Of a stretch of DNA of 64,000 nucleotides, positions 27,597 through 36,604 are shown piece by piece; within the stretch, counting starts at the first letter, position 1, and each line of letters begins with the position of its first letter. The notes under the pieces were generated by a model. That model was not told the origin of the DNA. It ran no database searches and was given only the letters and a program-made list of their open reading frames with translations. The position numbers were made by a program, and so were the translations under genes. Source of the DNA: CATQHP01 sp965214915 (GTDB lineage Bacteria > Acidobacteriota > Terriglobia > Bryobacterales > UBA6623); NCBI GenBank assembly GCA_965214915.1, contig CBDCCP010000001.1, forward strand, positions 1,302,001-1,366,000. Reading direction: 5' to 3'.

Positions 27597-28015
27597 CCCC
27601 GTCCGAGACGCCGCAGGAACAGGCGCCGGCGGATGCCGCGCGGCGGCAGTTCATTGAAAAGTACGGCCCGCTGGCCTTGGCGACGCCCGCGGCCATGTAT
27701 GCCTTGATGTCGCCGCGGCGCGCCCAGGCGCAAGTCGTCTCCGTCTACGACGGCATCTGCAATCCAGGACAGGATTACATACCGGGCGGGAGCTGCGACT
27801 TCAGCGCCAATGAGCCCAACGACTCCAGATTCGAGGTCACAGCGGTGGGGAGCGTGCGCATAACTTCCCCCGCCCTCGGCTCCCCCCTCGGCTCCGCGAT
27901 CACCAGGACGGGGAACTTCACTGAGAGGCATCCCGACACCAATGAAATTCTGATCCAGGCAGATCTGGTGAATGCGCCGACCAACCGCTGGAGAATTCTC
28001 GTCGCAAAGCGGTAA
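27593..28015 (+). CDS. Small Tat-type exported protein of unknown function
   Basis: 140 residues. A twin-arginine pair heads a hydrophobic stretch (RRQFIEKYGPLALATPAAMY), ending near RRAQAQVV, which resembles a Tat or atypical Sec signal. The mature part (about 95 residues) is beta-rich with two cysteines (GICNPGQ and GSCDFSANEPND) and no recognised family. The start at 27593 is supported by GGAGGAGGGG six bases upstream. Related-looking repeats flank the gene on both sides. Promoter-like AT-rich sequence lies at about 27320-27410. Confidence 0.65.
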   Translation: MTPSETPQEQAPADAARRQFIEKYGPLALATPAAMYALMSPRRAQAQVVSVYDGICNPGQDYIPGGSCDFSANEPNDSRFEVTAVGSVRITSPALGSPLGSAITRTGNFTERHPDTNEILIQADLVNAPTNRWRILVAKR

Positions 28016-28017
28016 CT

Positions 28018-28086
28018 GCTGACGCCGGGGGAACTGCCGAGCCGCGCCGCGGCCAAAGCAGTCGGCAGTTGACGCCGAAACCCGCC
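28018..28086 (+). repeat. Right copy of the imperfect hairpin repeat
   Basis: AACTGCCG (28032-28039) pairs with CGGCAGTT (28063-28070), then TTGACGCCGAAACCCGCC. It aligns with the left copy over about 60 bases with gaps. Being directly after the stop codon, it could act as a transcription terminator, although there is no U-run. The 130 bases that follow, up to the end of the PQQ gene, are GC-rich with no gene. Confidence 0.5.
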
Positions 28087-28217
28087 AAGCCCCATCGCGC
28101 GGGCCGGTCCGCTTGCGCGGCGGAGCAGCGCGGAGGGTTCGCAAGGACCGCCGGCGCGGGTCGACAAGAAACCGCCGGGGCCTGCTGCGCCCCAGCGGGA
28201 CTTTTACGGCGGGCCGC

Positions 28218-30536
28218 TCAGCGTGGCAGCGCGAAAGCCACTACGTTCCGTCCGGCGGCGACCGCCACGTATTGCCGTCCGTCGATGCTGTAGGTCATGG
28301 GCGATGCGCGGAACTGAACGTTGAGCTGGAAGCTCCACAGCGGCTCGCCGTCCGTTGCCTGCACGGCGGCGAAAGCGCCGCTGTCGTCGCCGTAGAAAAC
28401 CAGGCCGCCGTCCGTAGTCAACACGCCGCTCCAGGTGCCGCGGCCGCCGATCTGCTCGATGTCCCAGCGAACGTCCCCGGTCGCCAGGTCGAGCGCGCGC
28501 AGGTATTTCTTGGGCGGCTCGCCGGGCACGTTCTTCGCCGTGCCGCCGAAGTATTGCTTGCCGGGCTGCCAAGCCTCTTCGCGCTTGGTGAAGATCTGGC
28601 AACCCTCGGTCGCTTGCACGTAGAACAGGCCGGTTCCGGGGTGGTAGGCCGGCGCCATCCAATTCGTCGCGCCGGCAAGGCCCGGACAGACGATGTTTCC
28701 CGCGGGCGTGGGCCGCTTGCCCGGGATCAGCACAGGGCGTCCGTCGCCGCCGATGCCGCTCGACCAGGTCAGTTTTTCGACGAATGCCTTGCCGCGCAAG
28801 AGCTCGCCCGTAACGCGGTCGAGCACGTAGAAATAGCCGTTGCGGTTGGCGTGGGCCAACACCTTGCGCGGTTTCCCCCGCCATTCGACATCGAGCAGCA
28901 GCGGCGTTTGATTGGCGTCCCAATCGAACTCGTCGTGCGGCGTGTACTGGTAATGCCATTTCAATTCCCCGCTGTCCGGGTCGAGCGCCAGCATCGAATC
29001 GGTGTAGAGGTTGTCGCCGATGCGGTCGTCGCCGTTCATGTCGGGGCACGGATTGCCCACCGGCCAATACAGCGTGTCGAGCTCGGCGTCGTACGCGCCG
29101 GTCAGCCAGGTCGCCCCGCAGCCGCGGGGCAGCACGCCGCCCTGCCAGGTCTCCGCCAACGGCTCGCCGGGCAGGGGAACCGTCCAGAACCGCCAGGCTT
29201 CCTCGCCTGTTTCGACGTCGTAAGCGGCCAAAAACCCGCGGATGCCCTCGTCGCCGCCGCCGACGCCGCCGATCACCTTGTCCTTGACGACCAACGGCGC
29301 CAGAGTTCCGCCGTAGTGCAAGCGGTAGTCGGCCATTTCGCTATCCCAGAGCAACCGCCCCGAGAGCCGGTCCACGGCGATCATGTGGGCGTGGTCGGTC
29401 GCCAGAAAAACCTTGTCGCCCAGCACTGCGACGCCGCGGTTCGCGCCGCGGCCGGCGTCTCCCATCACGCCGGGAACCCGCGGCCGCCGATAGGTCCAGA
29501 TTTCGCGGCCCCGCGCCGCGTCCAGCGCGTGAATTTTGTTCGCGGTCGTGGCGTACATCACGCCTTCGACGACGATGGGCGTCATCTCCAGGTCGCGCGG
29601 CGCAGCGATGGGGAAAATCCATGCCGGCGCCAATTCCGCGACGTTCCGCGTATGGATTTGCTTCAAGCGGCTGTGGCGGTTGCCGCTGATATCGCCGTTG
29701 TATGTCGGCCACTCGCCCTCGGCGGGCTCCAGGATGCGCTTGAAGCTGAGCGCTCCGGGAAGTTCTTTTTTAGCCGCTTTGGGCTGCGAGCCGTCGAGCT
29801 TGGCGAGGTAGGCGGTCAGATCGTCGATTTCCGACTCTTCCAGATCCATCGCCGGCATCAGCGATTTCCCCACCTGTCTGACGGCTCGATACTCCGCGCG
29901 TTGCAGCAGGCGCCACCTACCGTCAAGCCCCTGCAACTGCAGGTCGTAGTTGCTCGCGTTGCGCGAGAAGCCGCGCAGGGTCTCGCCGTCGGCCAACTCG
30001 ACATCGACCGCCGCGTACCCTTTCGCCGTCGAGGCGGCGGGCGACGCGACCGCCTCGCGCAACTCGTTGAGCGTTTTCTGTGCGCCGATTGCCGACAAAT
30101 CCGGGCCGGCCATGCGCATGCCTTCGCGGCGCAAGTGGCACCCCGCGCAGAGCCGTCCGAAGAGCGCTTCGCCCTGCTTGGGGTCGCCGCTGACGACCGC
30201 CTCGCTCGCGGGCGCGGTCTGCGTGCGGTAAAACGCGATCAACGCCGTCAGCTCCGGCTCGGGCACTTGCAGGCCGGGCATCCCGAAATCGGGCAGACCC
30301 TGGGTAATCAACTCGGCCATCTGCTCGGCGCTGCGCTGCGGGACCAGCCCGGGCGTCACGATATCGGGAGCGCGCACTCCGCCCTTGCCGTCGCCGCCGT
30401 GGCAGCCGCCGCAGCGCGCTTCGAAGGAGCGCAGCCCGGCGGCCAGGATGTCGGCATCCCCGGCGGACTGAGCAGACGGCAAGCCGAGCAGGCCGAAAAT
30501 CGCAATCGAGAGAGTGAACCGATGTAGCGGCGTCAT
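28218..30536 (-). CDS. PQQ-dependent alcohol dehydrogenase-like protein with N-terminal haem domains
   Basis: 772 residues. A signal peptide is followed by two c-type haem sites, CGGCH near residue 42 and CAGCH near 130, the latter in a cytochrome of the DUF-type seen beside PQQ enzymes. An eight-bladed PQQ propeller follows: EWPTYNGDISGNRHSRL, ANRGVAVLGDKVFLATDHAH, WPVGNPCPDMNGDDR, HYQYTPHDEFDWDANQTPLL with the catalytic aspartate, and FYGDDSGAFAAVQATDGEPL. It would oxidise an alcohol in the periplasm and pass electrons to its own haems. The adjacent-cysteine pair of methanol dehydrogenases is not seen before NRGVAV. The start at 30536 has AGGA upstream. Confidence 0.9.
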   Translation of the reverse strand: MTPLHRFTLSIAIFGLLGLPSAQSAGDADILAAGLRSFEARCGGCHGGDGKGGVRAPDIVTPGLVPQRSAEQMAELITQGLPDFGMPGLQVPEPELTALIAFYRTQTAPASEAVVSGDPKQGEALFGRLCAGCHLRREGMRMAGPDLSAIGAQKTLNELREAVASPAASTAKGYAAVDVELADGETLRGFSRNASNYDLQLQGLDGRWRLLQRAEYRAVRQVGKSLMPAMDLEESEIDDLTAYLAKLDGSQPKAAKKELPGALSFKRILEPAEGEWPTYNGDISGNRHSRLKQIHTRNVAELAPAWIFPIAAPRDLEMTPIVVEGVMYATTANKIHALDAARGREIWTYRRPRVPGVMGDAGRGANRGVAVLGDKVFLATDHAHMIAVDRLSGRLLWDSEMADYRLHYGGTLAPLVVKDKVIGGVGGGDEGIRGFLAAYDVETGEEAWRFWTVPLPGEPLAETWQGGVLPRGCGATWLTGAYDAELDTLYWPVGNPCPDMNGDDRIGDNLYTDSMLALDPDSGELKWHYQYTPHDEFDWDANQTPLLLDVEWRGKPRKVLAHANRNGYFYVLDRVTGELLRGKAFVEKLTWSSGIGGDGRPVLIPGKRPTPAGNIVCPGLAGATNWMAPAYHPGTGLFYVQATEGCQIFTKREEAWQPGKQYFGGTAKNVPGEPPKKYLRALDLATGDVRWDIEQIGGRGTWSGVLTTDGGLVFYGDDSGAFAAVQATDGEPLWSFQLNVQFRASPMTYSIDGRQYVAVAAGRNVVAFALPR

Positions 30537-30630
30537 GGAAAATATCCTGGGAAAAGGGATGCGCCGGCAGTCTGCGGAAGAAGTGCGCCGGGACGCAGAA
30601 TCCGGAACTCCTTGTGTTAAAGTGACCTTT

Positions 30631-31197
30631 ATGAAAGGACGCTTCTTACTTACAGTAGCAATGCTTGCGGGTTTTTCCGCCGGAGCGTTTGGGGCCGGTT
30701 CTCTATCCAACCGCCGCGCCCCGGGGTTCACCCTGCCCGACCTCCAGTTCAAGTATCACGACCTCGCCGATTACCGCGGCCGCGTCGTCGTCCTCAACAT
30801 CATGAATGTCGGCTGTTCGCACTGCACGGCGTTCTCGAAGGTTTTGAGCGCGGCGGAAAAAAAGTACGGCCCGCGGCTAAAGGTGTTGTCGATCGTGAAC
30901 CCTCCCGACAACCAGACCGCGGTTCGGGGCTATATGATCAAGAACCGGATTTCGACCACGATCCTGTTCGATTGCGGCCAGGCGGCGGCTTCGTACCTCA
31001 AGGTTGACGCCGGCAATCCGACTTTCGACGTGCCGCACTTTTTCGTCATCGATCGGGACGGCGTGATCCGCGAGGACTACGGCTACAACCCGCTCCAAAG
31101 GAGCGTTTTCGAAGAGGAAGGGCTCTACAGGATACTCGACAAATACGTTGCGGAACCGCCCGCCGCGAAAGCAGCCGTCGGCGTGGAAGCGGACTGA
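30631..31197 (+). CDS. Exported thioredoxin-like redoxin (TlpA/AhpC-TSA fold)
   Basis: 188 residues with a signal peptide (MKGRFLLTVAMLAGFSAGAF) and a peroxiredoxin/TlpA fold: RRAPGFTLPDLQFKYHDLAD, VVVLNIMNVGCSHCTAFSK with the redox pair CSHC, and PHFFVIDRDGVIREDYGYNP. The CxxC suggests disulfide exchange in the periplasm, perhaps in cytochrome maturation. It is divergent from the haem-containing PQQ enzyme across a 94-base shared promoter region, which fits such a role by inference. PfpI follows five bases later. Confidence 0.88.
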   Translation: MKGRFLLTVAMLAGFSAGAFGAGSLSNRRAPGFTLPDLQFKYHDLADYRGRVVVLNIMNVGCSHCTAFSKVLSAAEKKYGPRLKVLSIVNPPDNQTAVRGYMIKNRISTTILFDCGQAAASYLKVDAGNPTFDVPHFFVIDRDGVIREDYGYNPLQRSVFEEEGLYRILDKYVAEPPAAKAAVGVEAD

Positions 31198-31202
31198 GCG
31201 CA

Positions 31203-31745
31203 ATGGAATTGCGCGGCTGCCGGATCGCCGTCCTTGTCGAAAACTATTACCAGGAACTTGAAGTCTGGTATCCCCTGCTGCGGCTGCGCGAGGCCGGCGC
31301 GGAAGTCACCGCCGTCGGCGCGGAAGCCGGCGCGACATACAAGAGCAAGCTTGGCTATCCCGTCAAGGCGGAGGCCGCGGTCGAAGACGTGTCGGCCGAC
31401 GATTTCGACGCCGTGGTCGTGCCCGGCGGTTGGGCGCCCGACTACATGCGCCGCAAGCAAGCCTTTGCCGAGCTGGTTGCCAAGGCGGTAAGCGACGACA
31501 AGCCCGTCGGCTCGATTTGCCACGGCGCTTGGCTGCTCTGCTCGGCGAACGTTCTCAAAGGACGCAGGGCCACTTGCTTTCATTCGATCAAGGACGACGT
31601 GATCCATGCCGGCGCCGACTACGTGGACCGGGAAGTCGTCGTTGACGGCCCGCTGGTGACTTCGCGCATTCCCGATGACCTGCCGGCGTTTTGCCGCGCC
31701 TTTATCGAGGCCGTTGCGGCAAGACGGACGGCCTCAGGCCGTTGA
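31203..31745 (+). CDS. DJ-1/PfpI family protein
   Basis: 180 residues with the PfpI fold: CRIAVLVENYYQELEVWYP, FDAVVVPGGWAPDYMRR and the nucleophile elbow GSICHGAWLLCSANVLKGR with Cys followed by His, then DREVVVDGPLVTSRIPDDLP. Members are glyoxalase/deglycase-like or stress chaperones. It is probably co-transcribed with the redoxin gene. Its 3' end overlaps the convergent SMP-30 gene by 12 bases. Confidence 0.92.
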   Translation: MELRGCRIAVLVENYYQELEVWYPLLRLREAGAEVTAVGAEAGATYKSKLGYPVKAEAAVEDVSADDFDAVVVPGGWAPDYMRRKQAFAELVAKAVSDDKPVGSICHGAWLLCSANVLKGRRATCFHSIKDDVIHAGADYVDREVVVDGPLVTSRIPDDLPAFCRAFIEAVAARRTASGR

Positions 31746-32705
31746 AGCGGACTGCGCAGACGGCATCGGCCCGGCGGTGAGCGTGCGCAGGCGGCACAGC
31801 CACCCGTGAGAGCACAGGTAGAGCGTCGAGCCGTCGCCGCCCCAGCACAGATTTGCGATCCGCTCGCCGGTTTCGATCCTGCCGAGCGTTGCGCCTTCGG
31901 GATTGAAAACCCAAACGCCGCCGGGGCCGGTAGTCAACACGTTTCCGCTGTGATCGACTTTCATGCCGTCGGGCAGGCCGGGCATCTCCGGCGCATACGC
32001 GGTAAGGTCTTGGAAAATTTTGCCGGCGCCGAGTGAGCCGTCTTCGTTGACGGGATATTTCATCACGACCGCCCTCTCGGGATTGGACTGCGTGACATAC
32101 AGATGCTTTTCGTCCGGCGTAAAGGCCAAGCCGTTGGGGTTGCGCAACTCGTCGGTCAGCAGCGCCGGCTCGCGTTCGCCGGGGCGTACGAGGTAAACGC
32201 CGCAGAATGGAAGCTCGCGGTCGGGGTCTTCGTAGCGGTGGTGCAGGCCGTAGGCCGGGTCGGTGAAGTAGAGACCGCCGTTCGAGTGAAAGACCAGATC
32301 GTTCGGGCTGTTGAGCCGTTTCCCCCGGTAACTGTCGACGACCGTCTTCTTGCCGCCGTTGCGTTCGAGCCGCGAGATGCGCCGGTCGCCGTGCTCGCAG
32401 GCGTGCAGGCGTCCCTCGCGGTCGAAGGTCAAGCCGTTCGAGCCGGGTTCCTTGCCGTAGTAGGCGACGCCGGTGTAACCGGAAGGCTGCATCCAGATGC
32501 GGGCGCCCGCGGCTTCGCTCCATTGGATAACGGCGTTGCGCGGGATGTCGGAAAACAGCAACCGGCCGGCGGCGGTGTCCCAGACCGGGCCTTCCGACCA
32601 GGCGAAGCCGACTTCGAGACGCTCGACCGTGGCGCCGGGGGCGATCAGTTCATCGAGCGCGGGAGAGAAACGTTGGATGCGGCCAACAGTCGGGAAACGC
32701 GGCAC
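31734..32705 (-). CDS. SMP-30/gluconolactonase-like hydrolase
   Basis: 323 residues forming a six-bladed propeller of the SGL family. Metal-ligand regions are visible: VGFAWSEGPVWDTAAGRLLF with the first Glu, YRGKRLNSPNDLVFHSNGGL with Asn, and LPDGMKVDHSGNVLTTGPGG with Asp. The motif LRNPNGLAFTPDEKHLYVTQ is also typical. It hydrolyses sugar lactones such as gluconolactone. The start is a GTG at 32705 (MPRFPTVGRIQRF). There is no signal peptide, so it is probably cytoplasmic. Confidence 0.92.
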   Translation of the reverse strand: MPRFPTVGRIQRFSPALDELIAPGATVERLEVGFAWSEGPVWDTAAGRLLFSDIPRNAVIQWSEAAGARIWMQPSGYTGVAYYGKEPGSNGLTFDREGRLHACEHGDRRISRLERNGGKKTVVDSYRGKRLNSPNDLVFHSNGGLYFTDPAYGLHHRYEDPDRELPFCGVYLVRPGEREPALLTDELRNPNGLAFTPDEKHLYVTQSNPERAVVMKYPVNEDGSLGAGKIFQDLTAYAPEMPGLPDGMKVDHSGNVLTTGPGGVWVFNPEGATLGRIETGERIANLCWGGDGSTLYLCSHGWLCRLRTLTAGPMPSAQSASTA

Positions 32706-32825
32706 AAGAAAATTATCTTAACGGGTTCGGCGGCGCCGGTTCTCTATTCCGGGCAGCCCGCGGTCTTCGTCTGTTGAGTCCCGCCCCCATACTGTGCTAC
32801 CTTCAGCTTTCAAAGGGATTGATTC

Positions 32826-33104
32826 ATGCAAGCCTTGGGACTGATTGAAACAAAGGGCCTGATCGGCTCGATCGAGGCCGCCGACGCGATGGTCAAGGCC
32901 GCGAACGTAACGCTTGAGGATAAGGAATACATCGGCGCCGGATTCGTCACCGTGACCTGCCGCGGCGATGTCGGCGCGGTCAAAGCGGCCACCGACGCCG
33001 GCGCGGCGGCGGCCCGCCGGGTAGGCGAATTGATCAGCGTTCACGTCATTCCGGCTCCGCACGGAGACGTTGAGCCGATTCTTCCGAAGCCGAACGGCCA
33101 ATAG
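32826..33104 (+). CDS. Bacterial microcompartment hexameric shell protein (BMC-H)
   Basis: 92 residues covering one complete BMC domain of the PduA/EutM type: ALGLIETKGLIGSIEAADAM, VKAANVTLEDKEYIGAGF, VTVTCRGDVGAVKAATDAG, ELISVHVIPAPHGDVEPILP. Hexamers of this protein tile the facets of a protein organelle, and the central pore loop follows the second helix. It lies ten bases upstream of an aldehyde dehydrogenase that carries encapsulation-type tails. The vertex protein (BMC-P) and trimers are not in the window. Confidence 0.95.
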   Translation: MQALGLIETKGLIGSIEAADAMVKAANVTLEDKEYIGAGFVTVTCRGDVGAVKAATDAGAAAARRVGELISVHVIPAPHGDVEPILPKPNGQ

Positions 33105-33113
33105 TCGAAGCGG

Positions 33114-34892
33114 ATGCTCGAAGATAGCGATCTGCGCTCGGTCCAGGAAGTCCGCACAAAAATCGAGGCGGCCTACCGGGCGTCTCTGCAATACGCCGGC
33201 TACAGCCAGGAACAGGTGGACGCGATCGTCGAGCGCATGGCGGCGGCGGCCCGCGCCAACTCCGAGCGCTTGGCGCGCATGGCGGTCGAGGAGACCGGAT
33301 ACGGCAACGTCAGGGACAAGATCGCCAAGAACCTGCTCAATTCCGACCTGCTCCACCAGAAGATCGCCCCGCTGAAAACGATCGGCGTGCTGGCCGAAAA
33401 GCCGGAGGAAGGCATCACCGAAATCGCCGTGCCGGTAGGCGTTGTCGCCGCGGTGCTGCCGACGACGAATCCGACTTCGACGGCGTTCTACAAGTGCCTG
33501 ATCGCATTGAAAGCGGGGAATGCGATTGTGCTCAGCCCGCATCCGCGCGCCCGCAGGTGTACTTGCGAGACGGCGCGGGTGCTGGCCGAAGCCGCCGAGG
33601 CCGCGGGCGCGCCGGAAGGCATCGTGCAGTGCGTCAACGAAGCCACCGTCCAAGGCACGAACGAGTTGATGCGCCATAAGCGGACGGGCGTCATTCTTTC
33701 GACCGGCGGGGCCGGCATCGTCAGAGCGGCGTATTCCAGCGGCAAGCCGGCCATCGGCGTCGGGCCGGGCAACGTCGCCGTGCTGATCGACGATTCCGCG
33801 GATATCGAAAAGGCTATCGAGCTGGTTGTGGACGGCAAATCGTTCGACTTCGGCACCGTTTGCTCGAGCGAGCAGACAATCGTAGTCGGCGAGCGGCATC
33901 GCGAGCGGGTCTGGGCCGCGCTCGCAGCCAACGGCGCTCATCGCTGCAACGATGAGGAAACGGCCCGGCTGGAAAAGCTGCTGCTTACAAAGGACTTCCG
34001 CATCAATCCCGATTGCGTCGGTCAGTCTCCGCAAAAGATTGCCTCGCTGGCCGGGTTTTCGGTGTCGGACGGCGCGCGCATTCTGACCGTTGAAATTAAG
34101 GGCGTCGGCCGCGATTACCCGTTGTCGGCGGAGAAGCTGTCGCCGGTGCTCTCGGTTTATTTCGTCAAGACGTTCGACGAGGCGGTCGATGCCTGCGTGG
34201 ATGTCTTGAATTTCGGCGGACGCGGGCACACCTGCGTTATCCACTCCGCCGATGAAGCGAACATCATGGAGTACGGCCGCCGCGCGCCGGCGTTCCGCGT
34301 GTTGGTGAACACCCCGGCGCCGCAGGGTTCGACGGGCATCACGACCGGCGTCTTCCCGGCGATGACGTTGGGCTGCGGCGCGGCCGCCGGCAACTCGACC
34401 GGCGACAACGTGGGGCCGATGCATCTGCTGCACGTGAAGCGCATCGCCCGCCATGTCCGTTCTCCCGAGCAAGCGTTTATCAGCCCCGAGGCCCGGAAAT
34501 ACTTCGCCGGGGAGTCTTCGGGAGAGGGCGGCGTCAGGTCCCCGGCGCCGGCAGGGATTGTCTCCCGCGTTGACGAGTATTTGGCGAATCGAGGCTTGTC
34601 GCCGCGAGTATCGCCGCCGCCAGCGGCGGATCCTTCGCCGGTCGTCTCCGTTGTGGACCGTTTTCTAGCGAATAGGAAGGCGCCGGCGGCTGCGCAGGGA
34701 GTTGCTGCCGAACCGGTTTCGCCGCCGCCCCCGGCGCCAACGGTGCGCCCCGTCCAGTTCGTTTGCGAGAACGATGTGCGCAAGGCGATTGCCGGAGGCG
34801 CCAAGATCTATATCGCCAAGCGCACCATCGTCACTCCAGCGGCGCGCGATCTCGATGTCGACGGCAGCGTGCTTATCCAGACCGAGCTATGA
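33114..34892 (+). CDS. Microcompartment CoA-acylating aldehyde dehydrogenase with C-terminal targeting tails
   Basis: 592 residues. The catalytic part (1-480) matches EutE/PduP-type acylating aldehyde dehydrogenases: VGVVAAVLPTTNPTSTAFYK, STGGAGIVRAAYSSGKPAIG, VGPGNVAVLIDDSADIEKA and the cysteine nucleophile region FGTVCSSEQTIVVGE. The tail is unusual. Two similar amphipathic helices, SRVDEYLANRGL (about 483-495) and VVSVVDRFLANRK (about 510-522), sit in proline/alanine-rich linkers. A 45-residue domain follows (CENDVRKAIAGGAKIYIAKR, then TIVTPAARDL). Such helices target cargo to the shell lumen. The enzyme converts an aldehyde plus CoA to acyl-CoA. Its stop overlaps the recJ start. Confidence 0.92.
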   Translation: MLEDSDLRSVQEVRTKIEAAYRASLQYAGYSQEQVDAIVERMAAAARANSERLARMAVEETGYGNVRDKIAKNLLNSDLLHQKIAPLKTIGVLAEKPEEGITEIAVPVGVVAAVLPTTNPTSTAFYKCLIALKAGNAIVLSPHPRARRCTCETARVLAEAAEAAGAPEGIVQCVNEATVQGTNELMRHKRTGVILSTGGAGIVRAAYSSGKPAIGVGPGNVAVLIDDSADIEKAIELVVDGKSFDFGTVCSSEQTIVVGERHRERVWAALAANGAHRCNDEETARLEKLLLTKDFRINPDCVGQSPQKIASLAGFSVSDGARILTVEIKGVGRDYPLSAEKLSPVLSVYFVKTFDEAVDACVDVLNFGGRGHTCVIHSADEANIMEYGRRAPAFRVLVNTPAPQGSTGITTGVFPAMTLGCGAAAGNSTGDNVGPMHLLHVKRIARHVRSPEQAFISPEARKYFAGESSGEGGVRSPAPAGIVSRVDEYLANRGLSPRVSPPPAADPSPVVSVVDRFLANRKAPAAAQGVAAEPVSPPPPAPTVRPVQFVCENDVRKAIAGGAKIYIAKRTIVTPAARDLDVDGSVLIQTEL

Positions 34893-36604
34893 AGCGCTGG
34901 GTCTATCGGCAGCATGAATCCGCCGCGGTCGAGAGGATCTGTTCGGACTACCGCGTTTCGCCCCTGCTGGCTCGGCTGCTCGCCCAGCGCGGCGTTGAAG
35001 ACGTCCCCGGTTTCTTGCAGCCCAGCCTTTCGGCGCTTCACGATCCGTTCCGCATGTTGGGCATGCGCGCCGCCGTGGAGCGCATCCGCGGCGCGGTTGC
35101 GAACCGCGAGCGCATTCTCGTTTACGGCGACTACGACGTCGACGGAACGACCAGCGTCGTCCTGCTGAAAACGGCCATCGAGCTGCTTGGAGGCGTCGCG
35201 GCCTTTCATGTTCCGCACCGCATTCAAGAGGGCTATGGGATGCGCTCGGAGGTCGTCGAGGATGCGGCGCGCGACAACGTGCGGTTGTTGATCAGCGTCG
35301 ATACCGGCATCCGCGAATGCGCGGTTGTGGACCATGCCCGCGAGCTCGGAATCGACACGATCGTTACCGACCACCACTTGCCGGAAGAGAAAATTCCCAG
35401 AGCGCTGGCCGTGCTCAATCCTAACCAACCCGGCTGCGCCTATCCGGAAAAGCGCCTTTGCGGCGCCGGCATCGTCTTCAAGTTGATCCAGGCTTTGCTG
35501 GCCGAATCGGGCTGGGAAGACTCGAAACGAAGAAGGATTCTCGCTTCGATGCTGAAGATCGTCGCCATCGGAACGATCGCCGACATGGTCCCGTTGCGAG
35601 GCGAGAACCGCATCTTCGCCCGGATCGGCCTCGACGGGCTGCGGCGCCCGGCGACGCCGGGTCTGAAAGCTTTGATCGCTGTTTCCGGTTTGCGGGACAA
35701 GGCAAGGATCACCACCGGCGATGTCGGCTTCCGCATCGCGCCGCGCATCAATGCCGCGGGCCGCATGGACCATGCCAAAGACATCGTCACGCTGCTGACC
35801 ACCCGCGATGAAAGGGAAGCCGAAGACATCGCGCAGCGACTTGACGAGTTGAACAGCGAACGCCGCCGCACCGAGAGCGAAGTGGAGGCTGAAATTATCG
35901 AGCGCCTCGGCCGTCTCCCTGCGGCCGAGGCGATTTCTTTCATCGTCGTTGCAGGCGAGGGTTGGCACCCCGGCGTAATCGGTATTGTCGCCGGCCGGAT
36001 CGCCGAACGCTGCCATCGTCCGACCCTGGTGCTGAGCGTCGATCCGCAAAGCGGCATGGCGACGGGTTCGGCCCGCAGCATCTCCGCGTTTCACATGCTC
36101 GAGGGTCTCGAATCGGCAGCGGAAATCTTCGAACGCTTCGGCGGCCACAGGCAAGCCGCCGGCTGCAAGATTCGGGCCGACCGCGTGGCGGCTTTGCGCG
36201 ATGCGCTCAACGATCACGCGGCGACCGTTCTCAGCGCCGAAGATTTAGTGCCGTCGCTCGATCTCGACGGCGACCTGCCGTTCGCAGAAATCACCGACCG
36301 CGCCATGGGGGAGCTTGGGCAACTGCAACCTCACGGCCTGGGAAACCCCGCACCGGTATTTTCCGCCCCGGACGTGGTCGTCAAAACGCAGCCCAAGGTG
36401 ATCAAAGACCGCCATCTCAAGCTGCGGGTCGAGCACGACGATTGCACTTTCAGCACGATCGGCTGGCGCATGGCCGAGCAGGGCGCCGACATCGGGGTCG
36501 GCGCGCGCCTCGATATGGCCTTCACCGTCGAGCCGGATACCTACTGGGGCGGCTGGCGCCTCAACATGAAGGACTTCCGCCGCGGCGGCGCGGATTCCCG
36601 ATGA
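34889..36604 (+). CDS. recJ: Single-stranded-DNA-specific exonuclease RecJ
   Basis: 571 residues with the DHH/DHHA1 architecture: RILVYGDYDVDGTTSVVLLK, LISVDTGIRECAVVDHARE, IDTIVTDHHLPEE with the DHH triad, then GEGWHPGVIGIVAGRIAER and ERFGGHRQAAGCKI in DHHA1, and a C-terminal OB domain. It degrades ssDNA 5' to 3' in recombination and mismatch repair. The ATG at 34889 overlaps the TGA of the aldehyde dehydrogenase gene, and its own TGA overlaps the following start, an unusual coupling of microcompartment and repair genes. Confidence 0.96.
   Translation: MKRWVYRQHESAAVERICSDYRVSPLLARLLAQRGVEDVPGFLQPSLSALHDPFRMLGMRAAVERIRGAVANRERILVYGDYDVDGTTSVVLLKTAIELLGGVAAFHVPHRIQEGYGMRSEVVEDAARDNVRLLISVDTGIRECAVVDHARELGIDTIVTDHHLPEEKIPRALAVLNPNQPGCAYPEKRLCGAGIVFKLIQALLAESGWEDSKRRRILASMLKIVAIGTIADMVPLRGENRIFARIGLDGLRRPATPGLKALIAVSGLRDKARITTGDVGFRIAPRINAAGRMDHAKDIVTLLTTRDEREAEDIAQRLDELNSERRRTESEVEAEIIERLGRLPAAEAISFIVVAGEGWHPGVIGIVAGRIAERCHRPTLVLSVDPQSGMATGSARSISAFHMLEGLESAAEIFERFGGHRQAAGCKIRADRVAALRDALNDHAATVLSAEDLVPSLDLDGDLPFAEITDRAMGELGQLQPHGLGNPAPVFSAPDVVVKTQPKVIKDRHLKLRVEHDDCTFSTIGWRMAEQGADIGVGARLDMAFTVEPDTYWGGWRLNMKDFRRGGADSR

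Noticed and set aside
32718..34472. A 584-codon minus-strand frame opposite the shell and aldehyde dehydrogenase genes
   Set aside because: Shadow of GC-rich coding sequence: arginine- and histidine-rich with no motif. The plus-strand genes are clearly real.
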